Positions 25,819 through 35,506 are shown, numbered from the stretch's first letter. The stretch: DNA of 64,000 bases from Vibrio superstes (GCF_003569005.1 NZ_BCUR01000004.1:1080003-1144002), one strand, 5' to 3'. Numbers and translations: made by a program. The notes: generated by a model not told the origin, from the letters alone.

Positions 25819-27594
25819 TTAGCCGTTTGCACCAAGTTTTGCGGCTTCTTGAACGCTCATGTGCTCAAGGTCTTCTTCATATAAAATAGAGTCGACCTCT
25901 GGGTTTGCTACTTTACCGTCACGACGAATTGGTTGACCCGCATCCATATTTTGAAGGTATTCGCCATTTTCGACAGCCATTTGACCGTTAACGATAACGT
26001 GTGGAATACCGGCACTTTGAGAAACTTGCTTATCGGTGTAGTTTGCTGTTTCAGTAACCGTTTCTGGGTCAAACATTGTGATATCAGCAACCATGCCTTC
26101 TTCAACTCGACCACGCTCACACATATCGTCTACACCTGATTTGCACAGCATCTTTGCAGAATATGTACTCGCATTGTTTACAACACGGCTTAGAGGGATA
26201 CCCTCTTCGCGAGCCATACGTAGACAAATTGCACGGCTACCAGAAGCGCGAGGGTGACCAGTCAACTCGTCAAGCGGAGTATCGAGAGTAGGGAATGTGT
26301 TGTCTTTCTTCATCAAAGGAAGCGCATCGTTTGCAATAACCATGTTTGGTTGTGCACAGAAGTGAGGTACCCACGCTTCTGGGCGAGCAAACCAAGTTAC
26401 TACTGTTTCAGGAGACTCTTTCTTCAATTTAGAGAATTCTTCTGTGGTTAAGAAATGATTCAAACCTGGGTGGAAGATGTTCTTCTCAGGCGTCATGTTC
26501 CAACGTTTGAAGTTTTCAAGATTAAGTGGTGGCGCACCCAAGTTTGGTGACCCTGCAGCCCATGGGTATTGCTCTGCCCAAACCAATTGACCATTTGAAC
26601 GAGCATGCTGAAGCATATCTTCTATTTCACGCCAGCCGTGGTTGTTGTTATGAGAAATCAATACTGGTTGGCCTAGTGACATGCCGTTTGCCATTATTTC
26701 TTTCAAACCCATTGCGTTTTCTTGAGGAGCTTGGTCCCATGGCAGCATGCGAAAGTGACCAGAGAAACCAGCACCGTACTTATGTGCCAATTTTTGTAAG
26801 TCCCAAACCTCACGAGTTCGTGATACAGAGCCAAAGTAACCAATAGTGGTAGAAATACTAATGGCGCCATCTTGTAGCTCTTTTTCTAAGAGATCTTTTT
26901 GAGCTTGGAACTCTTCTGGCGTTGCATGTCGTGTTGCCCACTGGTTACCCGTTGCCATCGCCTTTGCGCGAATAGGGTAAACAAAGGTGTTTTCACCACC
27001 CTCAACGCCATCCATTGTCTGGATTCGTGCAAACTCATGGCCAGCTGCGGTGAAATAGTTTACAGCTGACGCACCGACGCGCTTACTGTAAAACTCATCA
27101 ACTTTTAGTGAGCCGTACTCAAGATCACCCATAGAAGTAGTACCATCAGTCAGCATTGCTCTGTTGGTGACATGATCCATACCGTGAGTATGTGTATCAA
27201 TAAAACCCGGTGCTACAACCAAGCCTGTCGCATCAATGACCTTTGCATTTGAAGTCTGCTTAGCTGAGAATGCTTCAGCAGAAACTGCCGCAATACGGCC
27301 GTCAACAACCCCCACATTTAATACAGCATCAGTACCAGAGGCAGGGTCAACAACTCGACCGTTTTCAATGACGATATCAAAGGGTTTGCCTTCAATTTCA
27401 GCCAATACTGCTGGAACAAAAGATTTATCACTATCCCATCGTACTGTTGTGATTTCAGAGATGAGCTGCTCTTTTGCTTGTTTTTCTGCCAGTGCTTGCT
27501 TCGATGCTTCATTGTTTGCATCAAATGGTGAACATCCACTGATCGCCACTGCAGAAATAACAAGGGCAAGTAAAGATTTGGAATGCATTAACAT
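25819..27594 (-). CDS. N-acyl-D-amino-acid deacylase-like amidohydrolase lipoprotein
   Basis: 591 residues. The lipoprotein signal ends in the lipobox ISGC. An amidohydrolase (TIM-barrel) domain follows with the metal motif GFIDTHTHGMDH, VLISHNNNHG, HPRASGSRAICLRMAREEG and a C-terminal ADITMFDPETV strand typical of D-aminoacylases/N-acyl-D-amino-acid deacylases. It lacks the usual cytoplasmic form: the lipobox puts it in the envelope. The ATG at 27594 has AAGGT upstream and is chosen over the frame opening at 27654. It is the first gene of the minus-strand operon and is divergent from the AraC regulator. Exact substrate unknown. Confidence 0.85.
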   Translation of the reverse strand: MLMHSKSLLALVISAVAISGCSPFDANNEASKQALAEKQAKEQLISEITTVRWDSDKSFVPAVLAEIEGKPFDIVIENGRVVDPASGTDAVLNVGVVDGRIAAVSAEAFSAKQTSNAKVIDATGLVVAPGFIDTHTHGMDHVTNRAMLTDGTTSMGDLEYGSLKVDEFYSKRVGASAVNYFTAAGHEFARIQTMDGVEGGENTFVYPIRAKAMATGNQWATRHATPEEFQAQKDLLEKELQDGAISISTTIGYFGSVSRTREVWDLQKLAHKYGAGFSGHFRMLPWDQAPQENAMGLKEIMANGMSLGQPVLISHNNNHGWREIEDMLQHARSNGQLVWAEQYPWAAGSPNLGAPPLNLENFKRWNMTPEKNIFHPGLNHFLTTEEFSKLKKESPETVVTWFARPEAWVPHFCAQPNMVIANDALPLMKKDNTFPTLDTPLDELTGHPRASGSRAICLRMAREEGIPLSRVVNNASTYSAKMLCKSGVDDMCERGRVEEGMVADITMFDPETVTETANYTDKQVSQSAGIPHVIVNGQMAVENGEYLQNMDAGQPIRRDGKVANPEVDSILYEEDLEHMSVQEAAKLGANG

Positions 27595-27808
27595 ATCACT
27601 ACCTTTTATATTGAGTTGTTGTATTACCTTGAGGAAGTAGGGAGAGATTAGCACTGGCTATTACAGAATCGACTATCATTAAGGGTCACGCGTGCTATCT
27701 TTAAAGCTCAAACTCAATTGGTGACGGTTTTGTAGTGTGTTACGACGAATACAGCGTTGATAAATAACGTCAACAGACCCTAATTAACGTTAAGAGGAGG
27801 TTGAGATA

Positions 27809-28801
27809 ATGGACTCTATACAAGGCATCCCTCTCATAAAAACATCGGCGATTCGACCTTTCATTTCACGAGCAGAAAGGCTCGGCATACCATGCAAGCA
27901 TTATGCTAAACAAGTGGGTTTGGATATCGATGTCATTAAAGAGTACAACTGTATTATTGGTGAGCGGACACTGTGGCGATTTATCGAACTGATTGCTAAA
28001 GCAGAGACACTTTCATTCTTTGGTTATGACACTTCAAAAGATGAGAAGGCAGGCAACCTATCATTTATTTTCGCGCAAACGAATGCTCAGAGCGTGACAT
28101 TGGCCGATGCCCTCCAACAGTTAATTACCCTTGTTTCTTTTGAAAGTTCAGCGTGTGATATCTCTATAGAATATCTAGGTGATAAAGCTTGGATAAAACG
28201 CAGGCCACCATTTGTTAAACAAGATGGCAGTTGGCAAATGGAGCAATATGTCATTGGTAAATTGATTCAGTTCATTCGAGTATTTTCGCACCAAGATTGG
28301 ATGCCTGAAGCCCTAAAGCTGACATCTCCTCAGGCTCCATTACCTGATGAATTATTGAGTGTTGAAGTTGAATGGGAGTGCGTGTTCACAGAAATTTGTT
28401 TCCCTATTCAGTTTCTATCTAACACGATTGATCCTTCTAGCATTCAACCTTTCAAAGAGACCTTGGCTATCAAGTCGGGGCCTTATTCTGATATTTCATT
28501 AGAGAATTTTGTGCGAGCTCAGGTTCTGATGCATAGAACCAATATGGATGATGTTGCAGAAGAGGTAGGTATAAGCAAATCTACTTTAAAGAGACGATTA
28601 GCTAAATTGGGTACTAGTTTTAGTCAATTATTGGAACATACACGCTTTGATATGGCAGTTAGCTTGCTTGAATCTCGGCGCTATTCTGTGTACGAAATTG
28701 GATATCTACTTCAATACCAATACCCTGAAAATTTTATGCGAGCATTCAAGCGAATCTCAGGCCTTACCCCTACGGAATATGCACAAAAACACTTTTCTTA
28801 A
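27809..28801 (+). CDS. AraC-family regulator of the (D-)amino-acid/dipeptide cluster
   Basis: 330 residues. The N-terminal part (about 1-210) matches the arabinose-binding-like domain of OruR/ArgR-type AraC proteins, and the C-terminal double helix-turn-helix is clear (MDDVAEEVGISKSTLKRRLAKLGTSF and YSVYEIGYLLQYQYPENFMRAFKRISGLTPTEYAQ). A strong ribosome site (AGGAGG) precedes the ATG. It sits between the deacylase operon and the dipeptidase operon, so it most likely controls both. The inducer is probably a product of the pathway. Confidence 0.88.
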   Translation: MDSIQGIPLIKTSAIRPFISRAERLGIPCKHYAKQVGLDIDVIKEYNCIIGERTLWRFIELIAKAETLSFFGYDTSKDEKAGNLSFIFAQTNAQSVTLADALQQLITLVSFESSACDISIEYLGDKAWIKRRPPFVKQDGSWQMEQYVIGKLIQFIRVFSHQDWMPEALKLTSPQAPLPDELLSVEVEWECVFTEICFPIQFLSNTIDPSSIQPFKETLAIKSGPYSDISLENFVRAQVLMHRTNMDDVAEEVGISKSTLKRRLAKLGTSFSQLLEHTRFDMAVSLLESRRYSVYEIGYLLQYQYPENFMRAFKRISGLTPTEYAQKHFS

Positions 28802-28974
28802 AGATAGATACTAATTTAATGGTGAGCCCTAATGATAGTTATCGTGGGCTCAAATGATATCTTCTTATTTTTCCTTGTCGGTATAGTGAGCCCCACAAGG
28901 AAAGAGAATGTTCTTCTCGTAGTTATCTCTAAAACGGACTTTTGAAACCTATTCAAAATAATTAGAGAAGCATT

Positions 28975-30330
28975 ATGAACTCACGTCGAAATTTCTTAAA
29001 AGGTATGGGCGCAACTTCTGTAGGTGTTGTTGCTGCTGTTGTTGCACCAAAAATCATCGCGACGACTCGTCACCCTTCATGCGATGACATGAAAGTGTTA
29101 GGTGTGGGTTCAGCTCCAGTGCCTACTCCACAAAATGACCCTCGTGGATTTAAATACTTTGGCCCTAACGCTAACGCCAAACACAACACTTATCCTGTGC
29201 ATGCTCGTCAAGCTGTGATGGTTGACTTTGGCTTGTCTGCTAAGCAAGAAGAAGAAGCACAAGAGCTATACCGTGAATGTTCGGTTTACGATGCTGAATT
29301 TGAAGTCGACTACTACCGTGAAGTCTTTGCAAATATGCAAGCAAACGAGGTTGGTTTTGCTTCAGGTTCTATGTCTATGGATGCCTTCCCTGCGTACTAC
29401 GTCAATAATCGTAGTGGTGACGAGCGTCAAATTGAAGCATGGGATTGGTGGACACGTGAATCTCTAGATAAAAACCTGATGTTCTGGCGTGATGAAGTGC
29501 AAAAGCACCACCCAGAAATGATGCTTTGCCACAACCACGCCGATCTAATGACAGCGAAGCGACTCGGTAAAGTGGGCATGATGATGGATACACAAAACTC
29601 ATTGTGGATCGGTCAAGATGAACGTCAAGTTAAGAAATATAAAGACCTTGGTATTCACCGTTGTCAGATTGCTTACAACTCTCAAACTCTAATGGCTACA
29701 GGTTGTTACGATGCGATCGTAAGTGTTGATGCGGGTCTTACTGACTGGGGGCGTCGCATGATTGGTGAGATGAATGAAGTAGGCATGCTGGTAGATACTG
29801 GCCACTCATCGACTGAAACTTTGCGTCAGGCTATTGAAGTCTCTGAACGTCCAATCATTTGTTCACACGCAGGTGTAAGAGATTGGGCTCCAAACTCTAT
29901 GCGTACTCACAACCTTGCTGATATTAAAAAGCTGGCGGATACCGGTGGCGTATTTGGTCTTGTTGGTGTGACATCAACTTTCGTTGACATGAAAGATATG
30001 GGTGCATTTAAAGACAACGTTTCACACATGGTTGAAGCAATGCACAAACTGATCAATGAGATCGGTTCTGACTCTCTTGGCTTCGCACTTGATCAGGTTC
30101 AAGCAATGTCTTGGGAAGAACTGACGACAGCGCCAGACTGGTCTAAAGAAGCCGTCGCCGCTATTCAGCTTCCACCAATGCCACTGCAAGACCAATTTGT
30201 AGGCATGGATAACCACTCTGGCTACTTCAACCTCTGTCGAGGTCTACTGGCTAAAGGCCACTCTCATAGCACCATTAAGAAGGTTTTGGGTGGCAATATG
30301 ATTCGCCTAATCAAAGAAGAAGTGAAGTAA
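28975..30330 (+). CDS. Tat-exported M19 membrane dipeptidase-like enzyme
   Basis: 451 residues. A twin-arginine signal (NSRRNFLKG followed by GVVAAVVAPKIIA) begins the protein, so it is exported folded. The catalytic part resembles membrane dipeptidases (family M19): HNHADLMTAKRLGKVGMMMDTQN, VDTGHSS, ICSHAGVRD and a C-terminal NHSGYFNLCRGLLAKGHS. M19 enzymes cleave dipeptides, including those with a C-terminal D-residue. The N-terminal metal motif differs from the classic DGHND and the spacing is unusual. The next gene encodes a tiny TatA-like protein. Confidence 0.83.
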   Translation: MNSRRNFLKGMGATSVGVVAAVVAPKIIATTRHPSCDDMKVLGVGSAPVPTPQNDPRGFKYFGPNANAKHNTYPVHARQAVMVDFGLSAKQEEEAQELYRECSVYDAEFEVDYYREVFANMQANEVGFASGSMSMDAFPAYYVNNRSGDERQIEAWDWWTRESLDKNLMFWRDEVQKHHPEMMLCHNHADLMTAKRLGKVGMMMDTQNSLWIGQDERQVKKYKDLGIHRCQIAYNSQTLMATGCYDAIVSVDAGLTDWGRRMIGEMNEVGMLVDTGHSSTETLRQAIEVSERPIICSHAGVRDWAPNSMRTHNLADIKKLADTGGVFGLVGVTSTFVDMKDMGAFKDNVSHMVEAMHKLINEIGSDSLGFALDQVQAMSWEELTTAPDWSKEAVAAIQLPPMPLQDQFVGMDNHSGYFNLCRGLLAKGHSHSTIKKVLGGNMIRLIKEEVK

Positions 30331-30401
30331 ATTTCAATTTTCAATTCATCTAGGCTCATCCAAATAGGTGGGCCTAATACTCAAGAATGACCGAGGTTTT
30401 T

Positions 30402-30548
30402 ATGGGCGGAATTAGCATTTGGCAACTGGTGATAGTGGCAGTAATCGTAGCGCTATTATTTGGAACCAAAAAACTGAGCGGCGTTGGGAGCGATCTAGGA
30501 GCCTGTATTAAAGGCTTCAAAAAAGAAATAAAAGCTCCCCACAAATAG
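30402..30548 (+). CDS. Minimal TatA/TatE-like protein
   Basis: 48 residues. The first 34 residues nearly equal the E. coli TatA N-terminus: [19 protein letters not shown], then [14 protein letters not shown], giving the transmembrane helix, the hinge (FGTKKL) and the start of the amphipathic helix with the FKKE tail. TatA is normally 65-90 residues and TatE about 67, so the C-terminal tail is missing. Cys35 replaces the usual alanine or serine. It lies 71 bp after a Tat-dependent dipeptidase and 9 bp before an outer-membrane protein gene, so it probably belongs to that operon. No clear ribosome site other than GAGG at 30393. Confidence 0.85.
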   Translation: MGGISIWQLVIVAVIVALLFGTKKLSGVGSDLGACIKGFKKEIKAPHK

Positions 30549-30557
30549 GCGTATGAC

Positions 30558-31397
30558 ATGTACAAAATCATCAAGACTTTAATCCTAGGTGCCTCTTTGA
30601 TTGCAACAACTTCTGTTGCTGAGGAAAATTTACAGAAGGCGACAAATAACAAATCAGTAGCCGAAAAAGCAGCCAAAGAGTTAGCTAACCCAAACACTGC
30701 TTATGCAAGTATGACTCTCAAACTTCAGTACTTCGGTGGCTATGAAGATGGCGGCAGTTCTTTCAATACAACGTTTCAGCCTGTACTGCCTTTCCCATTA
30801 GATAATGGCGACAAGGTTATTTTTCGCCCAGCTATCTCTTATGTTTCAAGCGACTACAGTGTAAATGGTGCAGAGGCACCATCAGGAGTTTCTGATATTT
30901 CGTTCGACTTAGCGTACGCCACGTCATTTGGCGGTGACCCAACCAATCTGATCGCGACCGGTATATTTGCAACAGTACCAACAGGTTCAAGTGACCTTAC
31001 GGGTGATCAGTTTGCAGCAGGTCCTGAGCTTTTCTTAGGTAAATTGAGTCAGCAACGTATCTATGGTGCGCTTAATACTCACCAATGGGGCTTTGCTAAT
31101 AATGGCGAAAAAGATGACGTCAATCGTACTGGCGTTCAGTTAATCTGGGTTGAAATTTTAGGCGGAGGTTGGACTGCTGGTTCTGCACCGCAGATGAGTT
31201 ATGACTGGAATACAGATCAAGCAGAAATCCCACTTAACTTGATGGTTTCTAAAACCACGGTAATTGCAGGTCGCCCTTGGAAGTTTGCTCTAGAAGCCAA
31301 TTACTACATTGAAAAAGACGAAAAAACGCGTCCTGATTTTATGATTGGTTTTAACATTACGCCAGTAGTAGAGAACCAACTCGCTAACTTATTTTAA
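30558..31397 (+). CDS. Outer-membrane beta-barrel protein of the dipeptidase operon
   Basis: 279 residues with a signal peptide (about 1-20, ending TSVAEE). The mature part alternates beta strands with aromatic girdles (MTLKLQYFGGYEDGG, VIFRPAISYVSSDY, FALEANYYIEKD, MIGFNITPVV) and ends in LANLF with a terminal Phe, typical of an outer-membrane barrel. It may be a channel of the transporter/phenol-type family, but I cannot name it. Only 9 bp separate it from the TatA-like gene. Confidence 0.68.
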   Translation: MYKIIKTLILGASLIATTSVAEENLQKATNNKSVAEKAAKELANPNTAYASMTLKLQYFGGYEDGGSSFNTTFQPVLPFPLDNGDKVIFRPAISYVSSDYSVNGAEAPSGVSDISFDLAYATSFGGDPTNLIATGIFATVPTGSSDLTGDQFAAGPELFLGKLSQQRIYGALNTHQWGFANNGEKDDVNRTGVQLIWVEILGGGWTAGSAPQMSYDWNTDQAEIPLNLMVSKTTVIAGRPWKFALEANYYIEKDEKTRPDFMIGFNITPVVENQLANLF

Positions 31398-31778
31398 GGT
31401 GCCTATAACTGAGATTATTAGGAAGTTAGTACAATCGAGTAGGTCGTTATTTAGAAATATGATTAGTGCAACCTAGCATTGATGCGACAGCACGAAAGAG
31501 AGGTGGGCTCAATGTTTGCGGTTATTATCCTTCCACACCTAGCGTGAGGCAGAGTATTAATAATTAATCGTAGAAGGTAGCGATTGAAAAGATACGAACT
31601 CAATCTATCGAGCCTAAGAATAACGTCATATAAGCAATATGGTTCGCCAGTGCTAGAGCGTGGATTCTGCAATTGAATGAAGCGCCGCTTTTTTGTACTG
31701 CTGGCATCAATTGGTAATTATTGTTCAAAATGAAATGATAACATCCTCAATTACTCCCACTATTTTTAGAGGAAGAAG
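31398..31778. other. Gene-free stretch between the OMP gene and the 97-residue protein gene
   Basis: No supported gene, terminator or repeat is visible. A few frames of up to about 70 codons on the minus strand have no ribosome site and no recognisable sequence. A purine-rich AGAGGAAGAAG at its end is the ribosome site of the next gene. Confidence 0.5.
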
Positions 31779-32072
31779 ATGACACTAACTGCTTTCATTG
31801 CTCGCGTAGCCAATATTGCAAATCGACAAGGTTTAAAACCTGAAGTGACAAACCTCAAGTCAAGTTCCGTTGAGATTAATTTACTTGGGGTGACCATCGG
31901 CCATTTGTGTAACCTTGCAGAGGCGTTTGGCTTAACAGTGAACCCTGTGGATTTGAATAATGGGCTAAAGCAGTACACCCATATTGAATGCCTTTGGCCG
32001 CAAAACATTGCACTCACCGGCATCTTTGACGAAAAGACAGGTCGCTTTGCTCTTAAGTATCTACAGAATTAG
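31779..32072 (+). CDS. Small hypothetical protein
   Basis: 97 residues, mixed alpha-beta, no signal peptide or membrane segment. A strong ribosome site (AGAGGAAGAAG) lies just before the ATG, which is the main reason to believe the gene. Sequence blocks such as LLGVTIGHLCNLAEAFGLTVNPVDLNNG resemble no family I can name. A shadow frame on the minus strand lacks a ribosome site. Confidence 0.62.
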   Translation: MTLTAFIARVANIANRQGLKPEVTNLKSSSVEINLLGVTIGHLCNLAEAFGLTVNPVDLNNGLKQYTHIECLWPQNIALTGIFDEKTGRFALKYLQN

Positions 32073-32579
32073 GCTGGGTGTACAACAAGTCAAAAATCCA
32101 GCAGTGACTTTATCTAAGATGAGGGTCACTACTAGATTAAATTAGTTTACGAATGAGGGGGTTCCCTGGGACTCGAAACGATTGGATGTGACGCTGAACT
32201 GCTTCCATCAGTCGAGTCAACAGCCTGCCTTATCACTTTAGAAGTGATATTTGATGACTTAATTGAGTGTCAAACTGTTGTCCAAAAGTGAGCTGCCCAA
32301 ATAGCACCATAGCAAGATTTTTATAGACCAATTGCTGGTGATCTCGTCACTTCAGTAATCTGCAGTTTTAGTCGAAGAAATGAGCGATTTTGTGTGAAAA
32401 CGTCAAAAGTGACCCTTTTGTGTTATCATGCCGCCGTAGGGGATAAGATCAGAGCTTAGAGTCGCGGGCAATCGACAACTATTTTTAATGCCAATATCGC
32501 ACTCATAAGACTCGTCTTATCAAATTATTACTAACATGGAGTTAGTCGTTTGTTATCGCTTTTGCGATAGCTAAACCCA
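32073..32579. promoter_or_regulatory. Long leader region before the BCCT transporter
   Basis: About 510 bases without a gene. A promoter-like pair (TTGTGT near 32390, TATCAT near 32423) would give a leader of about 150 bases. Near the start codon a hairpin GTTATCGC/GCGATAGC around TTTT (32551-32570) sits where a ribosome site is expected, and no Shine-Dalgarno sequence is seen. Translation control of the transporter is possible but not shown. Confidence 0.35.
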
Positions 32580-32585
32580 TTGTTT

Positions 32586-34205
32586 ATGAGTTCTAAATCA
32601 AAAAAATATAGTATTGAATCCACCGACTATCAGGTCGGTCAAGATAACGTAACGAAATGGGGCATGGATATCCATAACACCGTTTTTATGGGCTCTCTAG
32701 CGTTATCACTTCTTTTTATTGTTACACTGCTAGTCATGTCGCCAGCTGAGGCTAAAGCTGCGATTGATTCTGTGAAAGGCGCTGTTCTTTCATACTTCGA
32801 CTTCCTATTTATGTGGGGAGCAAACCTCTTCCTAATCTTTGCCATCGTTATTGCTTTTTCACCTTTAGGTAAAATTCGCTTGGGCGGTGATAGCGCTACT
32901 ACTGACTACTCAACGTTTTCTTGGATAACGATGCTGTTTGCAGCGGGTATGGGTATTGGCCTTATTTTCTGGGGTGTTGCAGAGCCGACCGCGTTCTTTA
33001 CAGGTTGGTATGGCACGCCATTGAACGTTGAGTCACATACGATGGAAGCTCGCGAGCTAGCATTGGGTGCAGCGACGTTCCACTGGGGTCTGCACGCGTG
33101 GGCTATCTATGGTGTAACGGCACTTTGTCTGGCTTACTTTGTGTACAACAAAGGCTTACCACTGGCGATGCGCTCTGTGTTCTATCCGATACTAGGGGAT
33201 AGAGTTTGGGGCAAAACAGGTGATGTTATCGATATCCTGACCGTTCTGGTGACACTATTTGGCTTGGCGACGTCTCTTGGCTTAGGTGGCACGCAGGCAG
33301 CGAGTGGTATCAGTCATGTATTTGGTTTTGATAACAGCTTGCTACTTCAGCAATCTATCATCGTACTGATCATGGGCCTTGCTATTATCTCTGTGCTACG
33401 TGGTATGGATGGCGGTGTGAAGCTGCTCAGTAACATAAACATGGCGATTGCTATCCTATTTCTTCTGTTGATGGCGGTGCTGAACTTCACAACAGTATTA
33501 GACTCATTCACAACGGCAGTCGTTGGTTACGTTAAAAATGCGTATGCATTGAGCCAAACTTCTGGTCGTGAAGATACTACCTTCTTGCATGGCTGGACAG
33601 TATTCTACTGGGCTTGGTGGGTTGCGTATGCACCATTCTTTGGCATGTTTGTCGCACGTATCTCGAAAGGGCGTACAGTTCGCCAGTTCCTTGTATATGT
33701 GTTGATCATACCTACACTAGTGACTACAGCATGGATGTCGACGTTTGGTGGCATTGCCATCCAACAGATGATTGATAACGTGGGAATACTGGGAGCTAAA
33801 CAAGCGCTTAGTGATGTCTCTTTGAGTCTATTCTATATGCTTGAGGCCTATCCTATAGGCGACATACTATCAGTGGTTGCGGTGGTCCTAATCGTTGTGT
33901 TCTTTGTTACTACGTTGGACTCTGGCTCGATTGTTATTGATAGCATGACTGCCGGCGGGAAAATGGACGTACCAATGAAGCAAAAAATCATTTGGGCACT
34001 GATCTCAGGCACTATCGCTATGGTGATGTTGTGGATTGGCGGCACTGAGTCTATTCAGGCGCTACAGTCGATCACGATAATTGCAGCAATGCCATTTACC
34101 ATCATTCTACTGATTGGTTGCTTTAGCTTGGTGAAAGGCTTACTGACAGAAGTAGGCGTTTCAAAAGCAGATGCTGACTATGTTGAAGCTGAAGTGAAAA
34201 AATAA
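32586..34205 (+). CDS. BCCT-family betaine/choline/carnitine-type transporter
   Basis: 539 residues with twelve predicted membrane helices. The conserved glycine stretch of helix 3 (AAGMGIGLIFWGVAEP, about residues 118-133) and the BCCT signature in helix 8 (WTVFYWAWWVAYAPFFGMFV, then ARISKGRT) are intact. The MGIG form occurs in sodium-coupled members. By family it imports compatible solutes such as glycine betaine for osmotic adaptation. The ATG at 32586 is preferred over a TTG two codons earlier. A strong terminator follows. Confidence 0.93.
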   Translation: MSSKSKKYSIESTDYQVGQDNVTKWGMDIHNTVFMGSLALSLLFIVTLLVMSPAEAKAAIDSVKGAVLSYFDFLFMWGANLFLIFAIVIAFSPLGKIRLGGDSATTDYSTFSWITMLFAAGMGIGLIFWGVAEPTAFFTGWYGTPLNVESHTMEARELALGAATFHWGLHAWAIYGVTALCLAYFVYNKGLPLAMRSVFYPILGDRVWGKTGDVIDILTVLVTLFGLATSLGLGGTQAASGISHVFGFDNSLLLQQSIIVLIMGLAIISVLRGMDGGVKLLSNINMAIAILFLLLMAVLNFTTVLDSFTTAVVGYVKNAYALSQTSGREDTTFLHGWTVFYWAWWVAYAPFFGMFVARISKGRTVRQFLVYVLIIPTLVTTAWMSTFGGIAIQQMIDNVGILGAKQALSDVSLSLFYMLEAYPIGDILSVVAVVLIVVFFVTTLDSGSIVIDSMTAGGKMDVPMKQKIIWALISGTIAMVMLWIGGTESIQALQSITIIAAMPFTIILLIGCFSLVKGLLTEVGVSKADADYVEAEVKK

Positions 34206-34231
34206 CTTACTTTTAATAAAGTAAAAATGTC

Positions 34232-34266
34232 AAAGCCTCGGTACGTAATGTGCCGAGGCTTTTTTG
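34232..34266 (+). terminator. Terminator between the BCCT gene and the amino-acid transporter
   Basis: Stem AAAGCCTCGGTAC/GTGCCGAGGCTTT with a T run; its symmetry could also serve the convergent transporter gene. Confidence 0.9.
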
Positions 34267-34273
34267 TTTGCGT

Positions 34274-35428
34274 TTATACCAACTGAGACATCAACAAGAA
34301 GCCGCCAAAAACAAATCCAAACAGCATCATATTATTGCCCCCCTCTGCGGCGTAACGCTCACTCAGGGTATCGGTCTTGCGCAGCTTGAACACCATGGTC
34401 AAAGGAACGAATACGGCTAGGAACACTAATATGATTCCTGCATAGGCCAGTACAGATAAGAACTGATCCGCCGCCAAAATTGCGCCAACTAATGGGAATA
34501 CGAAGGTAATCACATACGTCACTACGCGGTTTTGTTTGAAGGTGTCACTATTTTGATGAAACAGCGACATAGCAACGCCAAAGAAAGAGGTGAGTAGCGC
34601 TAGACCTGTGAAGAGTGAAAGCACAGTGCCAATCCAAGGTGCTTCATGTTCAAACCCTGCCATTAACTCAGAAACACTAGAGAACTGTTTTAGTTGCTCT
34701 GGTGGCAAGTTGCCCACAACCGCAAACAACCAACATAGGTAGCAGAACAGCGGGATCAAAGAGCCGATAATAACCATATTGCGCAGCTGCTTATCTGTCG
34801 CATCACTGTTGTATGTAACCAAGCTTGGTATCACCACCATAAAGCCAAAACTAGTGAAGAGCACAGCACTGGTCTTGATAAGCTCCAACTGGTTATGATT
34901 GCTCACTTGCGCCAGGTTTTGCGTTGAAAACTCTGGTAACAGTGCAAACAAGGTCACGACTAGGCTCGCTATCATGATCAAGAAAAGCGCGCGGTTAAGT
35001 TTATCTATCACACCGGTACCACACGCTACGATAGCGCCAGCAACTAGGGTGAATAGAATCTGGCTTTGAGTGAAACTGATGGAGAGTCCAACCGCGGTTG
35101 CGCCCTGCGATAGAAGGTCTGCGGCACCTAGGATGTATGCCATTAATAAACAGATCAGTAGTGCGTAAAGTAGGCCGTTTGTAACGAGTTGCCCGCCCTT
35201 ACCTAGGGATGCACGAGCGATTGAATTAAGACCTAAACCGCCACCAGATTTAATGGTGGCTTCGAGTAGAAGCAATGCAGAGTAGGTAGTACCGAACCAA
35301 ATAAAAGCCATCAATAGTGTGCCGTACACTAGGCCAAACTGAGCCAATACCATTGGAATTGCAAGCATGCCAGCGCCAAGAGCGGTGCCGGAGATAATAA
35401 GGGCGCTACCCAAAAGTTTTGTATTCAT
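34274..35428 (-). CDS. Aromatic amino-acid permease of the TyrP/Mtr type
   Basis: 384 residues with eleven predicted membrane helices. The N-terminus (LLGSALIISGTALGAGMLAIPMV) is the hallmark of the HAAAP family (TyrP, Mtr, TnaB); FGFMVVIPSLVTYN and LTSFFGVAMSLFH also fit. These proton symporters import tyrosine or tryptophan. A TyrP assignment is favoured by length and N-terminus but is not certain. An ORF ending in an aromatic-rich peptide lies upstream on the same strand. Confidence 0.87.
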   Translation of the reverse strand: MNTKLLGSALIISGTALGAGMLAIPMVLAQFGLVYGTLLMAFIWFGTTYSALLLLEATIKSGGGLGLNSIARASLGKGGQLVTNGLLYALLICLLMAYILGAADLLSQGATAVGLSISFTQSQILFTLVAGAIVACGTGVIDKLNRALFLIMIASLVVTLFALLPEFSTQNLAQVSNHNQLELIKTSAVLFTSFGFMVVIPSLVTYNSDATDKQLRNMVIIGSLIPLFCYLCWLFAVVGNLPPEQLKQFSSVSELMAGFEHEAPWIGTVLSLFTGLALLTSFFGVAMSLFHQNSDTFKQNRVVTYVITFVFPLVGAILAADQFLSVLAYAGIILVFLAVFVPLTMVFKLRKTDTLSERYAAEGGNNMMLFGFVFGGFLLMSQLV

Positions 35429-35506
35429 TTTCTATAAAACCGTAAATATTAATTAAATTTTGAATTCATGCGCGTACGCGCAGGCGTATTGAGAAGGGAG
35501 TGAAGA

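Noticed and set aside
27769..27783. GTCAACAGACCCTAA resembling the right end of the 269-bp MITE
   Set aside because: Only about 12 bp match and no partner end was found; chance or a short remnant.
31766..32023. Minus-strand ORF opposite the 97-residue protein
   Set aside because: The plus-strand frame has a strong ribosome site; this one has none.
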